A program made the translations under genes and the position numbers. From NCBI GenBank assembly GCA_029194535.1, contig JARFXR010000002.1:62001-126000 (forward strand): a DNA stretch of 64,000 nt, written 5' to 3'. The stretch is from Nitrospira sp. GTDB taxonomy: Bacteria; Nitrospirota; Nitrospiria; Nitrospirales; Nitrospiraceae. How positions within the stretch are numbered: the first letter of the stretch is position 1; each line of letters begins with the position of its first letter. The notes beneath the pieces are model-generated. The model did no database searches and was not told the origin of the DNA. It saw only the letters and a program-made list of their open reading frames with translations. Positions 27,421 through 36,620 of this stretch are shown here, in pieces.

Positions 27421-30090
27421 ATGGACTTCTCCCTGCTTCTTCGTCGCCCCGCGGTGCGCGTATATGCCGCGCCGCTTATCGGTTGTTTGACCCTCGCGAT
27501 CTTTCTGGTCGATCTGAACGCTCCAATAGACATGGCTCCTTGGCTCCCCTACCTGGCGCTTGCCGTCGCCGTCGCGCACCTGTACGACCCGAAGCGACTG
27601 ATCCTTGCCACCGTCCTCTGGTCCCTCGCGATCCTGGGAGAACCCATGATCCGCTCCCATGCCGATGATGCCTTCGAGAAGGTCTTCAACCGAACCTTGG
27701 GCGTCGTTACGCTCTGGATTGCGACAGGATTCCTGTATGCCGGCCTTGTCGCCCCCAGAAATCGTCAACCCAGCGACTCACACCTAGAGGCCATCGTGTC
27801 CGGCGCCCTGGACGCCGTGGTCACCATGGATCGCACCGGCCACGTGATCGAGTGGAACCCGCAGGCGGTAACGATATTTGGATATTCCAGAGACGAAGCC
27901 ATCGGTAAGCTGCTCGCCGACCTCATCATTCCTGCGCGCTATCGCCAGGCCCATACGAAGGGTCTCGAACGGTTTCTGTCGACAGGAGAAGAAACGATTC
28001 TGCGCCGACGCATCGAAATCACGGCCATCCGCAAGAGCGGCGAGGAATTCCCCGTGGAATTGACGGTGCTCCCGATTCTCGCCGGGAACGATCAACTGTT
28101 CTCTTCCTTCATCCGGGACATTACCGAACGCAAGCGCTCGGAGCGGCAGGTGCAGCAGTCCACCGATTTCATCGAGTCCCTGTTCGAGCACCTGCCCAAC
28201 ATGGTCTTCGTCAAGGATGCGAAGGACCTCCGATTCGTCCGATTCAACAAGGCCGGAGAGGAGCTGCTGGGCTATTCCAGATCCGAGTTGTTGGGGAAAA
28301 CCGACTATGATTTCTTTGCCAAAGAAGAGGCGGATTTCTTCACGGCCAAGGACCGGGAAACATTGCGCAAGAAGCAGTTGATCGATATTCCGGATGAGCC
28401 GATTCAGACCAAGTCCAAGGGCGTCCGGATTCTGCACACGAAGAAAATCACGATCTGCGACAACACCGGCGCTCCACAATATCTGCTGGGTATTTCCGAG
28501 GACATCACGGAACGCAAGCAAGCGGAAAGGGCGCTGGTTGAGAGCAGAGCCAAGAGCGATTTCCTGGCCAACATGAGCCACGAAATGCGCACGCCGCTGA
28601 CCGCCATCATGGGCATCGCTGACTATCTAGCCAGAACGTCCTTGACCCATGAGCAGCTCACGCTCGTCAACCGGTGTACAAAAGCCAGCGAAGGGCTTCT
28701 CCGGATGATCGAAGACCTCCTGCTGGCAGCGAAGGCGGAATCGGGTACCTTGGCCCTGGTGTCCGAGGCGTTTACCTTGAGAGAAGTCGCCCTGGAGTGC
28801 ATCAATCTTCTCACCCCGGAAGCGCAGGAGAAGGACCTCGCTCTGAAGGTCGAGTTCGATCCGTCGCTCCCGGCCAGGCTGACCGGCGACGCCTATCGCC
28901 TCCAACAAGTCCTACTCAATCTGATCAGGAATGCCGTCAAATTTACCCCGACCGGATCGATTCTGGTGCGGGCAAAGGCCTGGGTGATCGAGCCGCCGGT
29001 CTGCACCGTACAATTCTCCGTCACGGATACAGGGATCGGCATTCCCGAAGACCTGCGGGAACGTCTCTTCGAGCGATTCTCTCAGGCCGACTTGAGGACC
29101 AACAGACAGTACGGCGGCGTGGGGCTGGGACTCTCCATCTGCAAACAACTTGTGGTGCTCATGGGAGGGCGGATTTGGTTCGAGCGTATGCCGGGCGGCG
29201 GAAGCACGTTCTCCTTCATACTGCCGCTTGGGATATCAAAGCAGAACGAACAAACTCGTCTCTCCACCTCGCCACAGAACACGACCGGCCCTCTCCGGTC
29301 CTCCAGCTCTCTTTGTCCCTCCGTACGGCGAGAAGCGAGGATCCTCCTGGCCGAGGACTCCGTCGAATCTCAGCATGTCATGCGGTTGTATCTGAGCCGG
29401 ACGCCCCACCATCTCGACTGTGCGGAAAGCGGGACGAGCGTGGTCGAGGCGTTCAAATCCAGCCGCTACGACTTGGTCCTGATGGATCTGCACATGCCTG
29501 ACATCGACGGCTACGAAGCGACGCGCCGTATCCGGGCCTGGGAAAAGGAACAGGACCTGCCACGGACGCCGATCGTAGCTTTGACGGCCGACGGGTTTGC
29601 GGAGTCCCGACAGAAAAGCCTTGCGGCAGGCTGCGATGATTTCCTCACGAAGCCGATAAAAATGGATGCCGTGTTCAACACAATCCAGCAGTACGTGGCC
29701 GACGCGGAGACTCCTCTCCCGCAGAACCGACCGCCGCACACCTACGACGCAGGAGCGCTGGACGCCGACCTTCGCCGGCTGAGACCGAGGTTTCTCCGGA
29801 ATCGCCATGACGATGTCCTGACGTTACGGGCGGCCGTCGACAACGGCGACTTTGAGCGGATCAGGACCATCGGTCATCGCATGAAAGGAGTTGCCGGTTC
29901 CTACGGACTGCCCGGTATTGGAACCATCGGCGCCGCCATCGAGCAAGCCGCCCTGGATCGCCGGCTCGACAGAGTCACCGCAAGCGTGGCCGACCTTGTC
30001 GAGGCGATCAGAGAGGCCGAACAGCGTGATTCGCCTCATTGTGTCGAACCATCGTCATCACCACAGCCCAGTAAAGGAGCCGCGTCATGA
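27421..30090 (+). CDS. Hybrid sensor histidine kinase (membrane, PAS-PAS-HK-REC-HPt)
   Basis: About 889 residues. The N-terminal ~100 residues hold three to four hydrophobic helices (LIGCLTLAIFLVDL, LPYLALAVAVAHLY). Two PAS domains follow, each ending in the DITERK motif, then the phospho-acceptor histidine in NMSHEMRTPLTAIMGIADYL, the ATPase N and G boxes (LIRNAVKFTP, DTGIGIP, GGVGLGLSIC), a receiver with the Asp in LVLMDLHMPDIDGYEA, and an HPt end with GHRMKGVAGSYGLPG. All relay residues are present. ATG 27421 is preferred over GTG 27412. The stop overlaps the response-regulator start. Confidence 0.93.
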   Translation: MDFSLLLRRPAVRVYAAPLIGCLTLAIFLVDLNAPIDMAPWLPYLALAVAVAHLYDPKRLILATVLWSLAILGEPMIRSHADDAFEKVFNRTLGVVTLWIATGFLYAGLVAPRNRQPSDSHLEAIVSGALDAVVTMDRTGHVIEWNPQAVTIFGYSRDEAIGKLLADLIIPARYRQAHTKGLERFLSTGEETILRRRIEITAIRKSGEEFPVELTVLPILAGNDQLFSSFIRDITERKRSERQVQQSTDFIESLFEHLPNMVFVKDAKDLRFVRFNKAGEELLGYSRSELLGKTDYDFFAKEEADFFTAKDRETLRKKQLIDIPDEPIQTKSKGVRILHTKKITICDNTGAPQYLLGISEDITERKQAERALVESRAKSDFLANMSHEMRTPLTAIMGIADYLARTSLTHEQLTLVNRCTKASEGLLRMIEDLLLAAKAESGTLALVSEAFTLREVALECINLLTPEAQEKDLALKVEFDPSLPARLTGDAYRLQQVLLNLIRNAVKFTPTGSILVRAKAWVIEPPVCTVQFSVTDTGIGIPEDLRERLFERFSQADLRTNRQYGGVGLGLSICKQLVVLMGGRIWFERMPGGGSTFSFILPLGISKQNEQTRLSTSPQNTTGPLRSSSSLCPSVRREARILLAEDSVESQHVMRLYLSRTPHHLDCAESGTSVVEAFKSSRYDLVLMDLHMPDIDGYEATRRIRAWEKEQDLPRTPIVALTADGFAESRQKSLAAGCDDFLTKPIKMDAVFNTIQQYVADAETPLPQNRPPHTYDAGALDADLRRLRPRFLRNRHDDVLTLRAAVDNGDFERIRTIGHRMKGVAGSYGLPGIGTIGAAIEQAALDRRLDRVTASVADLVEAIREAEQRDSPHCVEPSSSPQPSKGAAS

Positions 30091-30734
30091 GTATCCTCAT
30101 CGTGGATGATTTCGAAGAGCAACGTGAACTGCTGGCCCTGACGTTGAAGCAAGCCGGCTATCGCTCACTCATATTCGCCCATTCAGCCGCCGATGCCCTG
30201 AAGCGGTTGGGGGTGGGACAATCGGCTCCGCCGACCGACCACGTCGACATCGTGCTGATGGATATCCTCATGCCGGACATGGACGGCCTGGAAGCCTGTC
30301 GTCGAATCAGGGAGGAGGAACCGCTTCAACATCTTCCCGTGATCGTCGTCACAGCCAAGACTGATGCCTCCGATCTCACGGCGGCTTACACCGCCGGAGC
30401 CACGGACTACATCCGCAAGCCGGTGATTCCCGCCGAACTGGTGGCGCGTGTCTCCATGGCCATGAGCGTCAAGGAGGAACTGGACAATCGCATGGAGCGC
30501 GAGCGGGAGTTGGACGAGGAGGCCAAGAAGCTCGGCAAAACGGTCCAAGAACTCAAGTCGCTCCGCGGAACGCTCTGCCTCTGCGCCAAGTGCAAGCGGG
30601 TCAAGACCAGCGGCGGGCTGTGGCAACGGCTCGAAGATTATCTTGAAGAAAAGCTCAACGCCAAGCTCAGCTCCGGCGTCTGCAACAAATGCGCGAGCGA
30701 GGGCGCGCCGAAAACGACCCGCGCCTCTTTCTAA
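30087..30734 (+). CDS. Response regulator with a C-terminal cysteine-cluster domain
   Basis: 215 residues. Receiver domain with phospho-acceptor Asp in DIVLMDILMPDMDGLEACRR and the conserved TAK and IRKP. After a coiled-coil linker (RMERERELDEEAKKLGKTVQ) comes a short domain LCLCAKCKRVKTSGGLWQRL ending SGVCNKC, which has two Cys pairs likely to bind zinc. This Cys-domain type occurs at the C-terminus of some sensor kinases; its role is not established. No DNA-binding domain is present. It starts inside the kinase stop codon (ATGA), so the two form a pair. Confidence 0.9.
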   Translation: MSILIVDDFEEQRELLALTLKQAGYRSLIFAHSAADALKRLGVGQSAPPTDHVDIVLMDILMPDMDGLEACRRIREEEPLQHLPVIVVTAKTDASDLTAAYTAGATDYIRKPVIPAELVARVSMAMSVKEELDNRMERERELDEEAKKLGKTVQELKSLRGTLCLCAKCKRVKTSGGLWQRLEDYLEEKLNAKLSSGVCNKCASEGAPKTTRASF

Positions 30735-30772
30735 TGGCCGGTGTGATACGGGGTCACCGGTACGATAAGGGG

Positions 30773-32500
30773 TCAGGAACCATTTCCGCGCAGCGCGGCC
30801 TTCAACAACGCCGACCTGTTCGGTTCGTTGAAGAAGGACCGGAAGACGCGATTGACCACTGTCGTATGCCGCCGATGGTCGGCGCTGAAGGCTCGGCTGG
30901 CAGCCGATCGGTTGACTCCCTCGTATCCCATCCTGATCGCGCACCGTTCCAGTTCATCCTCCTCCTGCGGCAGCGCATGGGTCTGAAGGTCGTGCACCAT
31001 CTGGAGCTTGTGCTCAACGTCCCGGAGAAACATATAGGCCTCAACGAGCGCGTCGCGTTCCTGCGCCGCCATCACCCTACGGGCCACCAGTCGATCCAGC
31101 GCCCCAAGCGTGCCTCGGTCCAGCAACGCCGGAACTGTACGACCGGCCAAGACCTGAATCGTCTGGACCAGGAACTCGATTTCCCTGATGCCGCCGGTGC
31201 CGAGCTTCACGTTTCGGTTTTCGTGACCTCGTTCCGCGATCTTGGCGTCGATCATGTCCTTCACTGCCCGCACGTCGTCCACCACGGCGAGGACGTCGGA
31301 GCGGCGCAGCTTCGCAGCGCCGAAGATGAACGGCTTCACCAGCCGCAAGAATGATTTGCCCACCTCGACGGATCCGGCCACGGGCCAGGCCTTGAGCAAC
31401 GCCAGCCGCTCCCACACCTGTCCTCTCGTTCGATAGTAGGAACGGTATTCGTCCAGCGAGCGAGCCAGTTGTCCGACCGACCCTTCGGCCCTCAAACGCA
31501 AATCGACTCGGAAGATGCGCCCTTCCTTGCTCGGCTCCACCAAGGCTTTGGTCAGCTCCCGCGCCAGGATCTCGAAATACTCCTCATTGGAAATGCCGGC
31601 GGCAGCCGCGCGGCCGACGGCCCGGCCGCGCGGGACCCTGGTCTCGCCCGCATGCGATTCGTAGACGTAGATCAAATCCACGTCGGAGCTGTAGTTGAGT
31701 TCGTGTCCGCCGAGCTTCCCCATCCCCATGACGGCAAAGCCCGTCTCGACCCAGTGCCCGCGTCGGTTTTTGTGCATGGGCACGCCGTACTGGCGGCGCA
31801 GATCGACATCGACGATCTCGTAGACGGCATGGATCAGCAGCCCGGCCAGATCGGACAGCGATCCGGTCGTCTCCCGCACGTCCGCCAACCGCAACAGGTC
31901 GCGCACGCCGATCCCCAGCATTTCCCGCCTCTGGAACCGGCGCACCGCTTCGAGCTTCAATTCCTTCACCGTGAGCTGGCCGAGCTGCTCCCGAAGCCCC
32001 TCCCGCATGCCGGCCGCGGTGGGTGGGCGCGACAACACGTCCTGTTCCGCAAGCCAATAGACCAACATCGGATCCCGAATCAGGGTGAACGCCAGCGAGT
32101 CGCTGTTGCCGAAAATCGTACAGAGCAGATCGAGCATGCGGGGCGAGCTGCCCAAGTAGTCCAGAAAGGACGAGCGGGTCACGTTGTCGAGCAGCCGCTC
32201 CCAGTGATTGAGCGCCTGATCCGGATCGGCGGTGCGTCCGATAGACTCCAAGAGAATGGGCAACAGCTCGGCCAGCTGGCGGCGCTGGTGCGGATCTCCG
32301 GCCATCGCCTGCAGATTGCGATCGGCTTGATCCGGAGCGACCAGCCCATAGGCCGACAGAATGGCCCGCACCTCTTGGACGTTGCGCTCCTTCGCCAGCA
32401 AGACCGGCGTAGGATCCGGCCCCCTGGACGGCAGCGCGGCTATCGTCTTCCCGCCGACTGAGGGCTGAACTATACCTTTTCTTTCCAACGCCCGCTTCAC
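30773..32500 (-). CDS. glnE: GlnE-type adenylyltransferase half, deadenylylase-like (split GlnE)
   Basis: 575 residues, roughly the size of one half of the two-domain GlnE (about 950 residues in E. coli). The nucleotidyltransferase site is GMGKLGGHELNYSSDVDLIY near residues 255-275, followed by VDLRLRAEGSVGQLARSLDE, the KLGTGGIREIEFLVQTIQVL block and the helical end FLRDVEHKLQMVHDLQTHAL. These match the N-terminal (adenylyl-removing) half better than the C-terminal half. It would act on glutamine synthetase in response to PII. The start is GTG at 32500. It is divergent from a second GlnE-like gene 94 bases away. Confidence 0.85.
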   Translation of the reverse strand: MKRALERKGIVQPSVGGKTIAALPSRGPDPTPVLLAKERNVQEVRAILSAYGLVAPDQADRNLQAMAGDPHQRRQLAELLPILLESIGRTADPDQALNHWERLLDNVTRSSFLDYLGSSPRMLDLLCTIFGNSDSLAFTLIRDPMLVYWLAEQDVLSRPPTAAGMREGLREQLGQLTVKELKLEAVRRFQRREMLGIGVRDLLRLADVRETTGSLSDLAGLLIHAVYEIVDVDLRRQYGVPMHKNRRGHWVETGFAVMGMGKLGGHELNYSSDVDLIYVYESHAGETRVPRGRAVGRAAAAGISNEEYFEILARELTKALVEPSKEGRIFRVDLRLRAEGSVGQLARSLDEYRSYYRTRGQVWERLALLKAWPVAGSVEVGKSFLRLVKPFIFGAAKLRRSDVLAVVDDVRAVKDMIDAKIAERGHENRNVKLGTGGIREIEFLVQTIQVLAGRTVPALLDRGTLGALDRLVARRVMAAQERDALVEAYMFLRDVEHKLQMVHDLQTHALPQEEDELERCAIRMGYEGVNRSAASRAFSADHRRHTTVVNRVFRSFFNEPNRSALLKAALRGNGS

Positions 32501-32594
32501 GCTTTACGCCTCCCGCTTCCGGTCATGGCGCGGCATTATACTGGTCGCCTCGCACGCGCACAACGAACCGTCGCTTCGGGTATACTGCAATTCG
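32501..32594. promoter_or_regulatory. Divergent promoter region of the two GlnE-type genes
   Basis: The 94-base spacer between the divergent starts contains two TATACT hexamers, at 32536-32541 and 32579-32584. The second is 10 bases before the plus-strand ATG and could give a nearly leaderless transcript. No sigma-54 site (GG-N10-GC) was obvious. Confidence 0.4.
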
Positions 32595-34862
32595 ATGAAC
32601 GCCACGGAGCGCGAAACCCTTCTGCGAGACCTGTCGCCGTTCATTCGGAATGTCCCATCGGACGTCCTCGACGACTTCGTCGACCGCATGGATCCTGAAT
32701 ATTTCCGCCGCTTCGAGGCTGAGACGGTCGCACGCCACCTCTCCATGACGGCGGCGCTGACGCCCGATCACCTCTGCGAACTGTCCATCGGCGAGCCGCA
32801 CCATGGCCGACTGGAACTGGCCATCGTGGCGTACGACTATTTCGCCTTGTTCGCCACGATCTGCGGCCTGCTGTCGGCGTTCGGGCTCAACATCGAGGAA
32901 GGACGGATCTATACCTTTGCGGATCCGGCTCCCGGCGGGGCGAAGGGGTCGATGGGACAAGGCCCTCGTGGGCGCAGCAAGGCCAGGCCGGGTCTTGGCC
33001 GGAAAAAGATCGTCGACGTGTTCCGGGTGCAGCCGGCTCCGGGCGTGCCGTTCGACTCCGACGAACACCGCCGTCTCGCCGATGAACTTCGCTCGGTCAT
33101 CGGCCTTCTCGACGGCGGCCAGGTCGAGGAGGCGCGCCACTGGGTCAACCGCCAGCTCGTCGAGCAGCTCGCCCAGAGGCGCGGTTCCTTCAGCGGTCTC
33201 CTGCATCCGGTGCAGATCAGTTTCGACAACGGCCAGTCGCCGACCGACACGATCATGGACATCCGGTCGGACGATACACCGGCCTTTCTCTATGCCTTCG
33301 CCAACGCGCTGGCCATGCGCAACGTCTACGTCGCCAAGGCGAGCATCGCCCTCGAAGGCGACAAGCTCCACGACCGGTTCTACGTCCGTAACCGCCACGG
33401 CCAGAAGCTCACCGACGCCGAAGAGCAGCAACAGCTCCGGCTCACGGCCGTCTTAATCAAACAATTCACCCATGCCCTCACCTGGGCGCCGGACCCGACC
33501 AAGGCACTCGAAGCCTTCGACCAATTCCTGGACTTGACCGTGCAGGACCGCACCGGCAAGGCTCGACAGGAGGCCCTGGCGTTTCTGGCCGATAAGAAGA
33601 CCTTCCCGCTCCTCGCCCGGTTGCTTGGAGCCAGCGATTTTCTCTGGGAAGATTTTCTTCGCCGGCAGCACGACAACTTGCTGCCGTTGCTGCAGACCTA
33701 TCGCGACTCCCCGCTCATCAAACCCAGGGCCTCGCTGCGCAAGGAACTCAACCGGCTGGTCGCGCGGGCCAAAACCGACGTGGATCGGAAGGCCGCGCTC
33801 AATAGTTTCAAGGACCACGAGCTGTTCCGCATCGACATGAAACACATTGTCGAGCCGACGACCGGTCTTGCAGATTTTTCCCTCGCGCTGACGGAGCTCG
33901 CGGAAGCGATTCTTGACCGGGCAGTGCTCGACTGCCGGGCCAAGCTGACCAAAGACTATGGAGAGCCTCGCCTGGCGGGAAAGAAAGTCTGTCCGTTCGC
34001 CGTATTAGGCATGGGCAAGTTCGGCGGGAGAGAGCTGGGCTACGCCTCCGACATCGAAGTGTTGTTCGTCTACGGTGGAACAGGACGGACCGGCGGCAAA
34101 CAAGGGATCGACAACGGTGAGTATTTCGAGCGTCTCGCGCAGGCCTTGTTACAGCAGATCGAAGCTAGACAGGAAGGCATCTTCCACCTCGACGTGCGAC
34201 TGCGTCCGCATGGAGGGAAGGGTTCGCTGGCCAACCCGGTCGACGAGATCTTGAAATACTACAGCAAGGACGGCCTGGCTGCGCCGTTCGAGCGCCAGGC
34301 CTTGATCAAATTGCGCCATGTGGCCGGCGATGCGACGCTCGGCAAGCACGTCGAAGCCCATCGCGACCGCTACGTCTACAGCGGCGAGCCATGGGATCTC
34401 CCCACCGCGCTCGATTTGCGACGGCAGCAGCTCAAGCAACTGGTCGAATACGGCACGGTGAACGTCAAGCTGAGTCCCGGCGGCGTCATCGACATCGAGT
34501 ATGCCGTGCAGTATCTCCAGGTCATGCACGGCCACCGCCTTGCGATCCTGCGCACGCCCAACACAATGCTGGCATTACATGGCCTCGTGGAATCCGGCAT
34601 CGTCACGCGTCAGGACGGCGACCATCTCAGAAGGGCCTATCTCTTCATCCGCATGTTGATCGACGGCCTCCGCATGGTCAGGGGCCACGCGAAGGATCTC
34701 GTTCTGCCTCCAAGCGACTCCGACGAGTTCATCTTTCTCGCCAGGCGCGTTGGCTACACGACGGATGATTGGCAGGCAGGGGCGAGGCATTTGAAGACGG
34801 ATATTGAGGAGCATATGGGGAGGGTGAGGGAGTTTTGGGAGAGGATGTTTGGGAAGTTGTGA
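32595..34862 (+). CDS. GlnE-type adenylyltransferase half fused to GlnD-like ACT domains
   Basis: 755 residues. The N-terminal ~290 residues have two ACT-like modules: LELAIVAYDYFALFATICGL then LLSAFGLNIEEGRIYTF, and later RSDDTPAFLYAFANALAMRN then VYVAKASIALEGDKLHDRFY, closely resembling the ACT region of GlnD. The C-terminal half is a GlnE nucleotidyltransferase with LGMGKFGGRELGYASDIEVL, VDIRL-type LDVRLRPHGGKGSLANPVDE, and KLSPGGVIDIEYAVQYLQVM. It should sense glutamine or another small ligand through ACT and modify glutamine synthetase or a relative. The fusion order is unusual. It could instead regulate a different target. Confidence 0.8.
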   Translation: MNATERETLLRDLSPFIRNVPSDVLDDFVDRMDPEYFRRFEAETVARHLSMTAALTPDHLCELSIGEPHHGRLELAIVAYDYFALFATICGLLSAFGLNIEEGRIYTFADPAPGGAKGSMGQGPRGRSKARPGLGRKKIVDVFRVQPAPGVPFDSDEHRRLADELRSVIGLLDGGQVEEARHWVNRQLVEQLAQRRGSFSGLLHPVQISFDNGQSPTDTIMDIRSDDTPAFLYAFANALAMRNVYVAKASIALEGDKLHDRFYVRNRHGQKLTDAEEQQQLRLTAVLIKQFTHALTWAPDPTKALEAFDQFLDLTVQDRTGKARQEALAFLADKKTFPLLARLLGASDFLWEDFLRRQHDNLLPLLQTYRDSPLIKPRASLRKELNRLVARAKTDVDRKAALNSFKDHELFRIDMKHIVEPTTGLADFSLALTELAEAILDRAVLDCRAKLTKDYGEPRLAGKKVCPFAVLGMGKFGGRELGYASDIEVLFVYGGTGRTGGKQGIDNGEYFERLAQALLQQIEARQEGIFHLDVRLRPHGGKGSLANPVDEILKYYSKDGLAAPFERQALIKLRHVAGDATLGKHVEAHRDRYVYSGEPWDLPTALDLRRQQLKQLVEYGTVNVKLSPGGVIDIEYAVQYLQVMHGHRLAILRTPNTMLALHGLVESGIVTRQDGDHLRRAYLFIRMLIDGLRMVRGHAKDLVLPPSDSDEFIFLARRVGYTTDDWQAGARHLKTDIEEHMGRVREFWERMFGKL

Positions 34863-34872
34863 GTGGAACAGG

Positions 34873-34978
34873 GACGCGGGTCCTGCCGCTGACCATCCCA
34901 TTCGTCCTCGCTCCACCCATCCCCCAGTGGGTCCCTTCCGCTGCGGGCGAACGGGCGCCCTGGTCAGCGTCACCCGCT
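34873..34978. repeat. Dispersed palindromic repeat, copy 3 (inverted)
   Basis: The reverse complement of copy 1 at 16201-16306 with only a few differences: GACGCGGGTCCTG at its left, the core TGGGTCCCTTCCGCTGCGGG, and CAGCGTCACCCGC at its right. It starts 11 bases after the stop of the ACT-GlnE gene, in the same 3'-end position as the other copies. Confidence 0.85.
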
Positions 34979-35149
34979 TGAAGATTCACTCAAACACCAG
35001 AGGGAGAAGAGGTATCAGCAAGCTCGGTGGGAGCATCTTATTGACCCACCGCAAGTCGCAGGACAAGGCAACCGTCTCTCACCTGCCTCTGGGGATAAGG
35101 AAGGGCGAGCAAGCTCGGTGGGAACGTCCTAACAGTGCCTGACCGTCGC

Positions 35150-35510
35150 AAAGCCGACCGGGAGCCTGCGCCATGCCAATCGTCAACGTCGCCGGCCGAC
35201 CCGCATCCTCCCCAACTACCCCGCGGGAGAGAAGTATAAGCAAGCTTGGAGGGGGAGCATTGAAAGGATGAAGGACTTTCGGCTCCGGCGGCAGCTCAAG
35301 AGTGCATGGCCTCGGAACGTCTCGCCTGCGGAACTCGGTCCGTTGGCTTTTTCAACGGACCTTCAGACAGTCCTCGGCGTCACCCACGGTGACCGCCGCT
35401 CCGAGGCCATGCGATCTGCCGCATGTCGCCGAGAAGCCCTTCCATCCTCTCATGCCGGAGGGGAAGAGACCAGCAAGCTCGGTGGGAGCATCATATTTTT
35501 CGGCGCCTCA
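35150..35510. repeat. ~360-bp direct repeat, left copy
   Basis: From CCGACCGGGAGCCTGCGCCA to the GCAAGCTCGGTGGGAGCAT motif, this segment recurs at 36255-36620 with scattered differences; about 150 bases from GAGAAGTA to CCTCGGCGT are almost identical. Short AGCAAGCTCGGTGGGAGCAT units also occur singly at 35018 and 35109. No gene is supported within it, so 34863-35550 is non-coding repeat DNA. Confidence 0.85.
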
Positions 35511-35550
35511 CAGGGCTCGGAGCATGTTAAGATGGACGCGGTCGCTCGCC

Positions 35551-35787
35551 ATGCCCACGGTACTAAGGTCAGGTCCCTATCGATTCTTCTTCTTTGCCGG
35601 TGATCGCGAGGAGCCGCACCATGTGCATGTCGAACGAGAGGAAAAAGTCGCGAAGTTTTGGCTTCTGCCAGTCAGGTTGCAAGAAAGCGGAGGATTCTCT
35701 CGAACAGAATTAAGTCGGATTCGGCATCTCGTTCAGCGTCACGAGGAGCAACTCCGAGAGGCTTGGCATGAATACTTTGGCGATTGA
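35551..35787 (+). CDS. DUF4160 family protein
   Basis: 78 residues, MPTVLRSGPYRFFFFAGDRE then EPHHVHVEREEKVAKFWLLP and the end HEEQLREAWHEYFGD, a full match in pattern and length to DUF4160. The H-V-H-V-E motif is kept. DUF4160 genes are commonly followed by DUF2442 genes, and the pair has been suggested to behave like a toxin-antitoxin unit; no mechanism is established as far as I know. The ATG lies only 40 bases after repeat DNA. Confidence 0.85.
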   Translation: MPTVLRSGPYRFFFFAGDREEPHHVHVEREEKVAKFWLLPVRLQESGGFSRTELSRIRHLVQRHEEQLREAWHEYFGD

Positions 35788-36109
35788 GACGACCAGTCCC
35801 ACTGCAGAATCAGTCACAGTCACGGACAACACCTTGACCGTCGATCTGAGCGATGGGCGCAGCCTTTCCGTACCGCTCGACTGGTTTCCACGCCTCGTGC
35901 ATGCCACAGAGGCCGAACGGAAAAGCTGGCGCTTGATCGGACGAGGGCGCGGCATTCATTGGAACCTGCTGGACGAGGACATCGGCATCGACGGCCTCCT
36001 AGCAGGTAGGCCTTCGGGAGAAAGTCAGGCCTCCTTCCAGACATGGCTTTCCGCCAGACGAAGCACCCGTGCTAAGCGATCCACTACTCGCAGGCCTCGG
36101 CACCGCTAA
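35768..36109 (+). CDS. DUF2442 family protein
   Basis: 113 residues. VTVTDNTLTVDLSDGRSLSV followed by PLDWFPRLVHATEAERKSWR and GRGIHWNLLDEDIGIDGLLA is the DUF2442 core, a small domain paired with DUF4160 or with putative toxins. It overlaps the DUF4160 gene by 20 bases. The C-terminal tail is Arg-rich (RRSTRAKRSTTRRPRHR), which is compatible with DNA or RNA binding. Confidence 0.85.
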   Translation: MNTLAIETTSPTAESVTVTDNTLTVDLSDGRSLSVPLDWFPRLVHATEAERKSWRLIGRGRGIHWNLLDEDIGIDGLLAGRPSGESQASFQTWLSARRSTRAKRSTTRRPRHR

Positions 36110-36254
36110 GGAGTCTTGGAAAGTTGTGAGATTCGGGAGGATTCGGGCTCGCCGGCTCCACGACGATTGAAACCGCATGGCGCAGCCCCCCCTCGGCCAT
36201 GCAACCTCGGTCCGTTGTTACTCTCGTCAACGACCCTTCGGACATTCATGGCCG

Positions 36255-36620
36255 TCGCAAGGACGACCGGGAGCCTGCGCCATGCCAATCGTCGACGCCG
36301 CCGCCCGACCCGCATCCTCCCACCTGCCCCGCGGGAGAGAAGTACAAGCAAGCTTGGAGGGGGAGCATTGAAAGGATGAAGGACTTTCGGCTCCGGCGGC
36401 AGCTCAAGAGTGCATGGCCTCAGAACGTCTCGCCTGCGGAACTCGGTCCGTTGGCTTTTTCAACGGACCTTCAGACAGTCCTCGGCGTGACCTTGGCCAC
36501 CGTCACTCCAAGGCCATGCGATCTGCCGCATGTCGCCGAGAAGCCCTTCCATCCTCTGATGCCGGCGGGAAGAGATCAGCAAGCTCGGTGGAAGCATTCT
36601 ATTGACCCGCCGCATGTCGC
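36255..36620. repeat. ~360-bp direct repeat, right copy
   Basis: Second copy of the 35150-35510 segment in the same orientation. Between the copies lies the DUF4160/DUF2442 pair. This arrangement would allow loss of the pair by homologous recombination. Confidence 0.85.
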
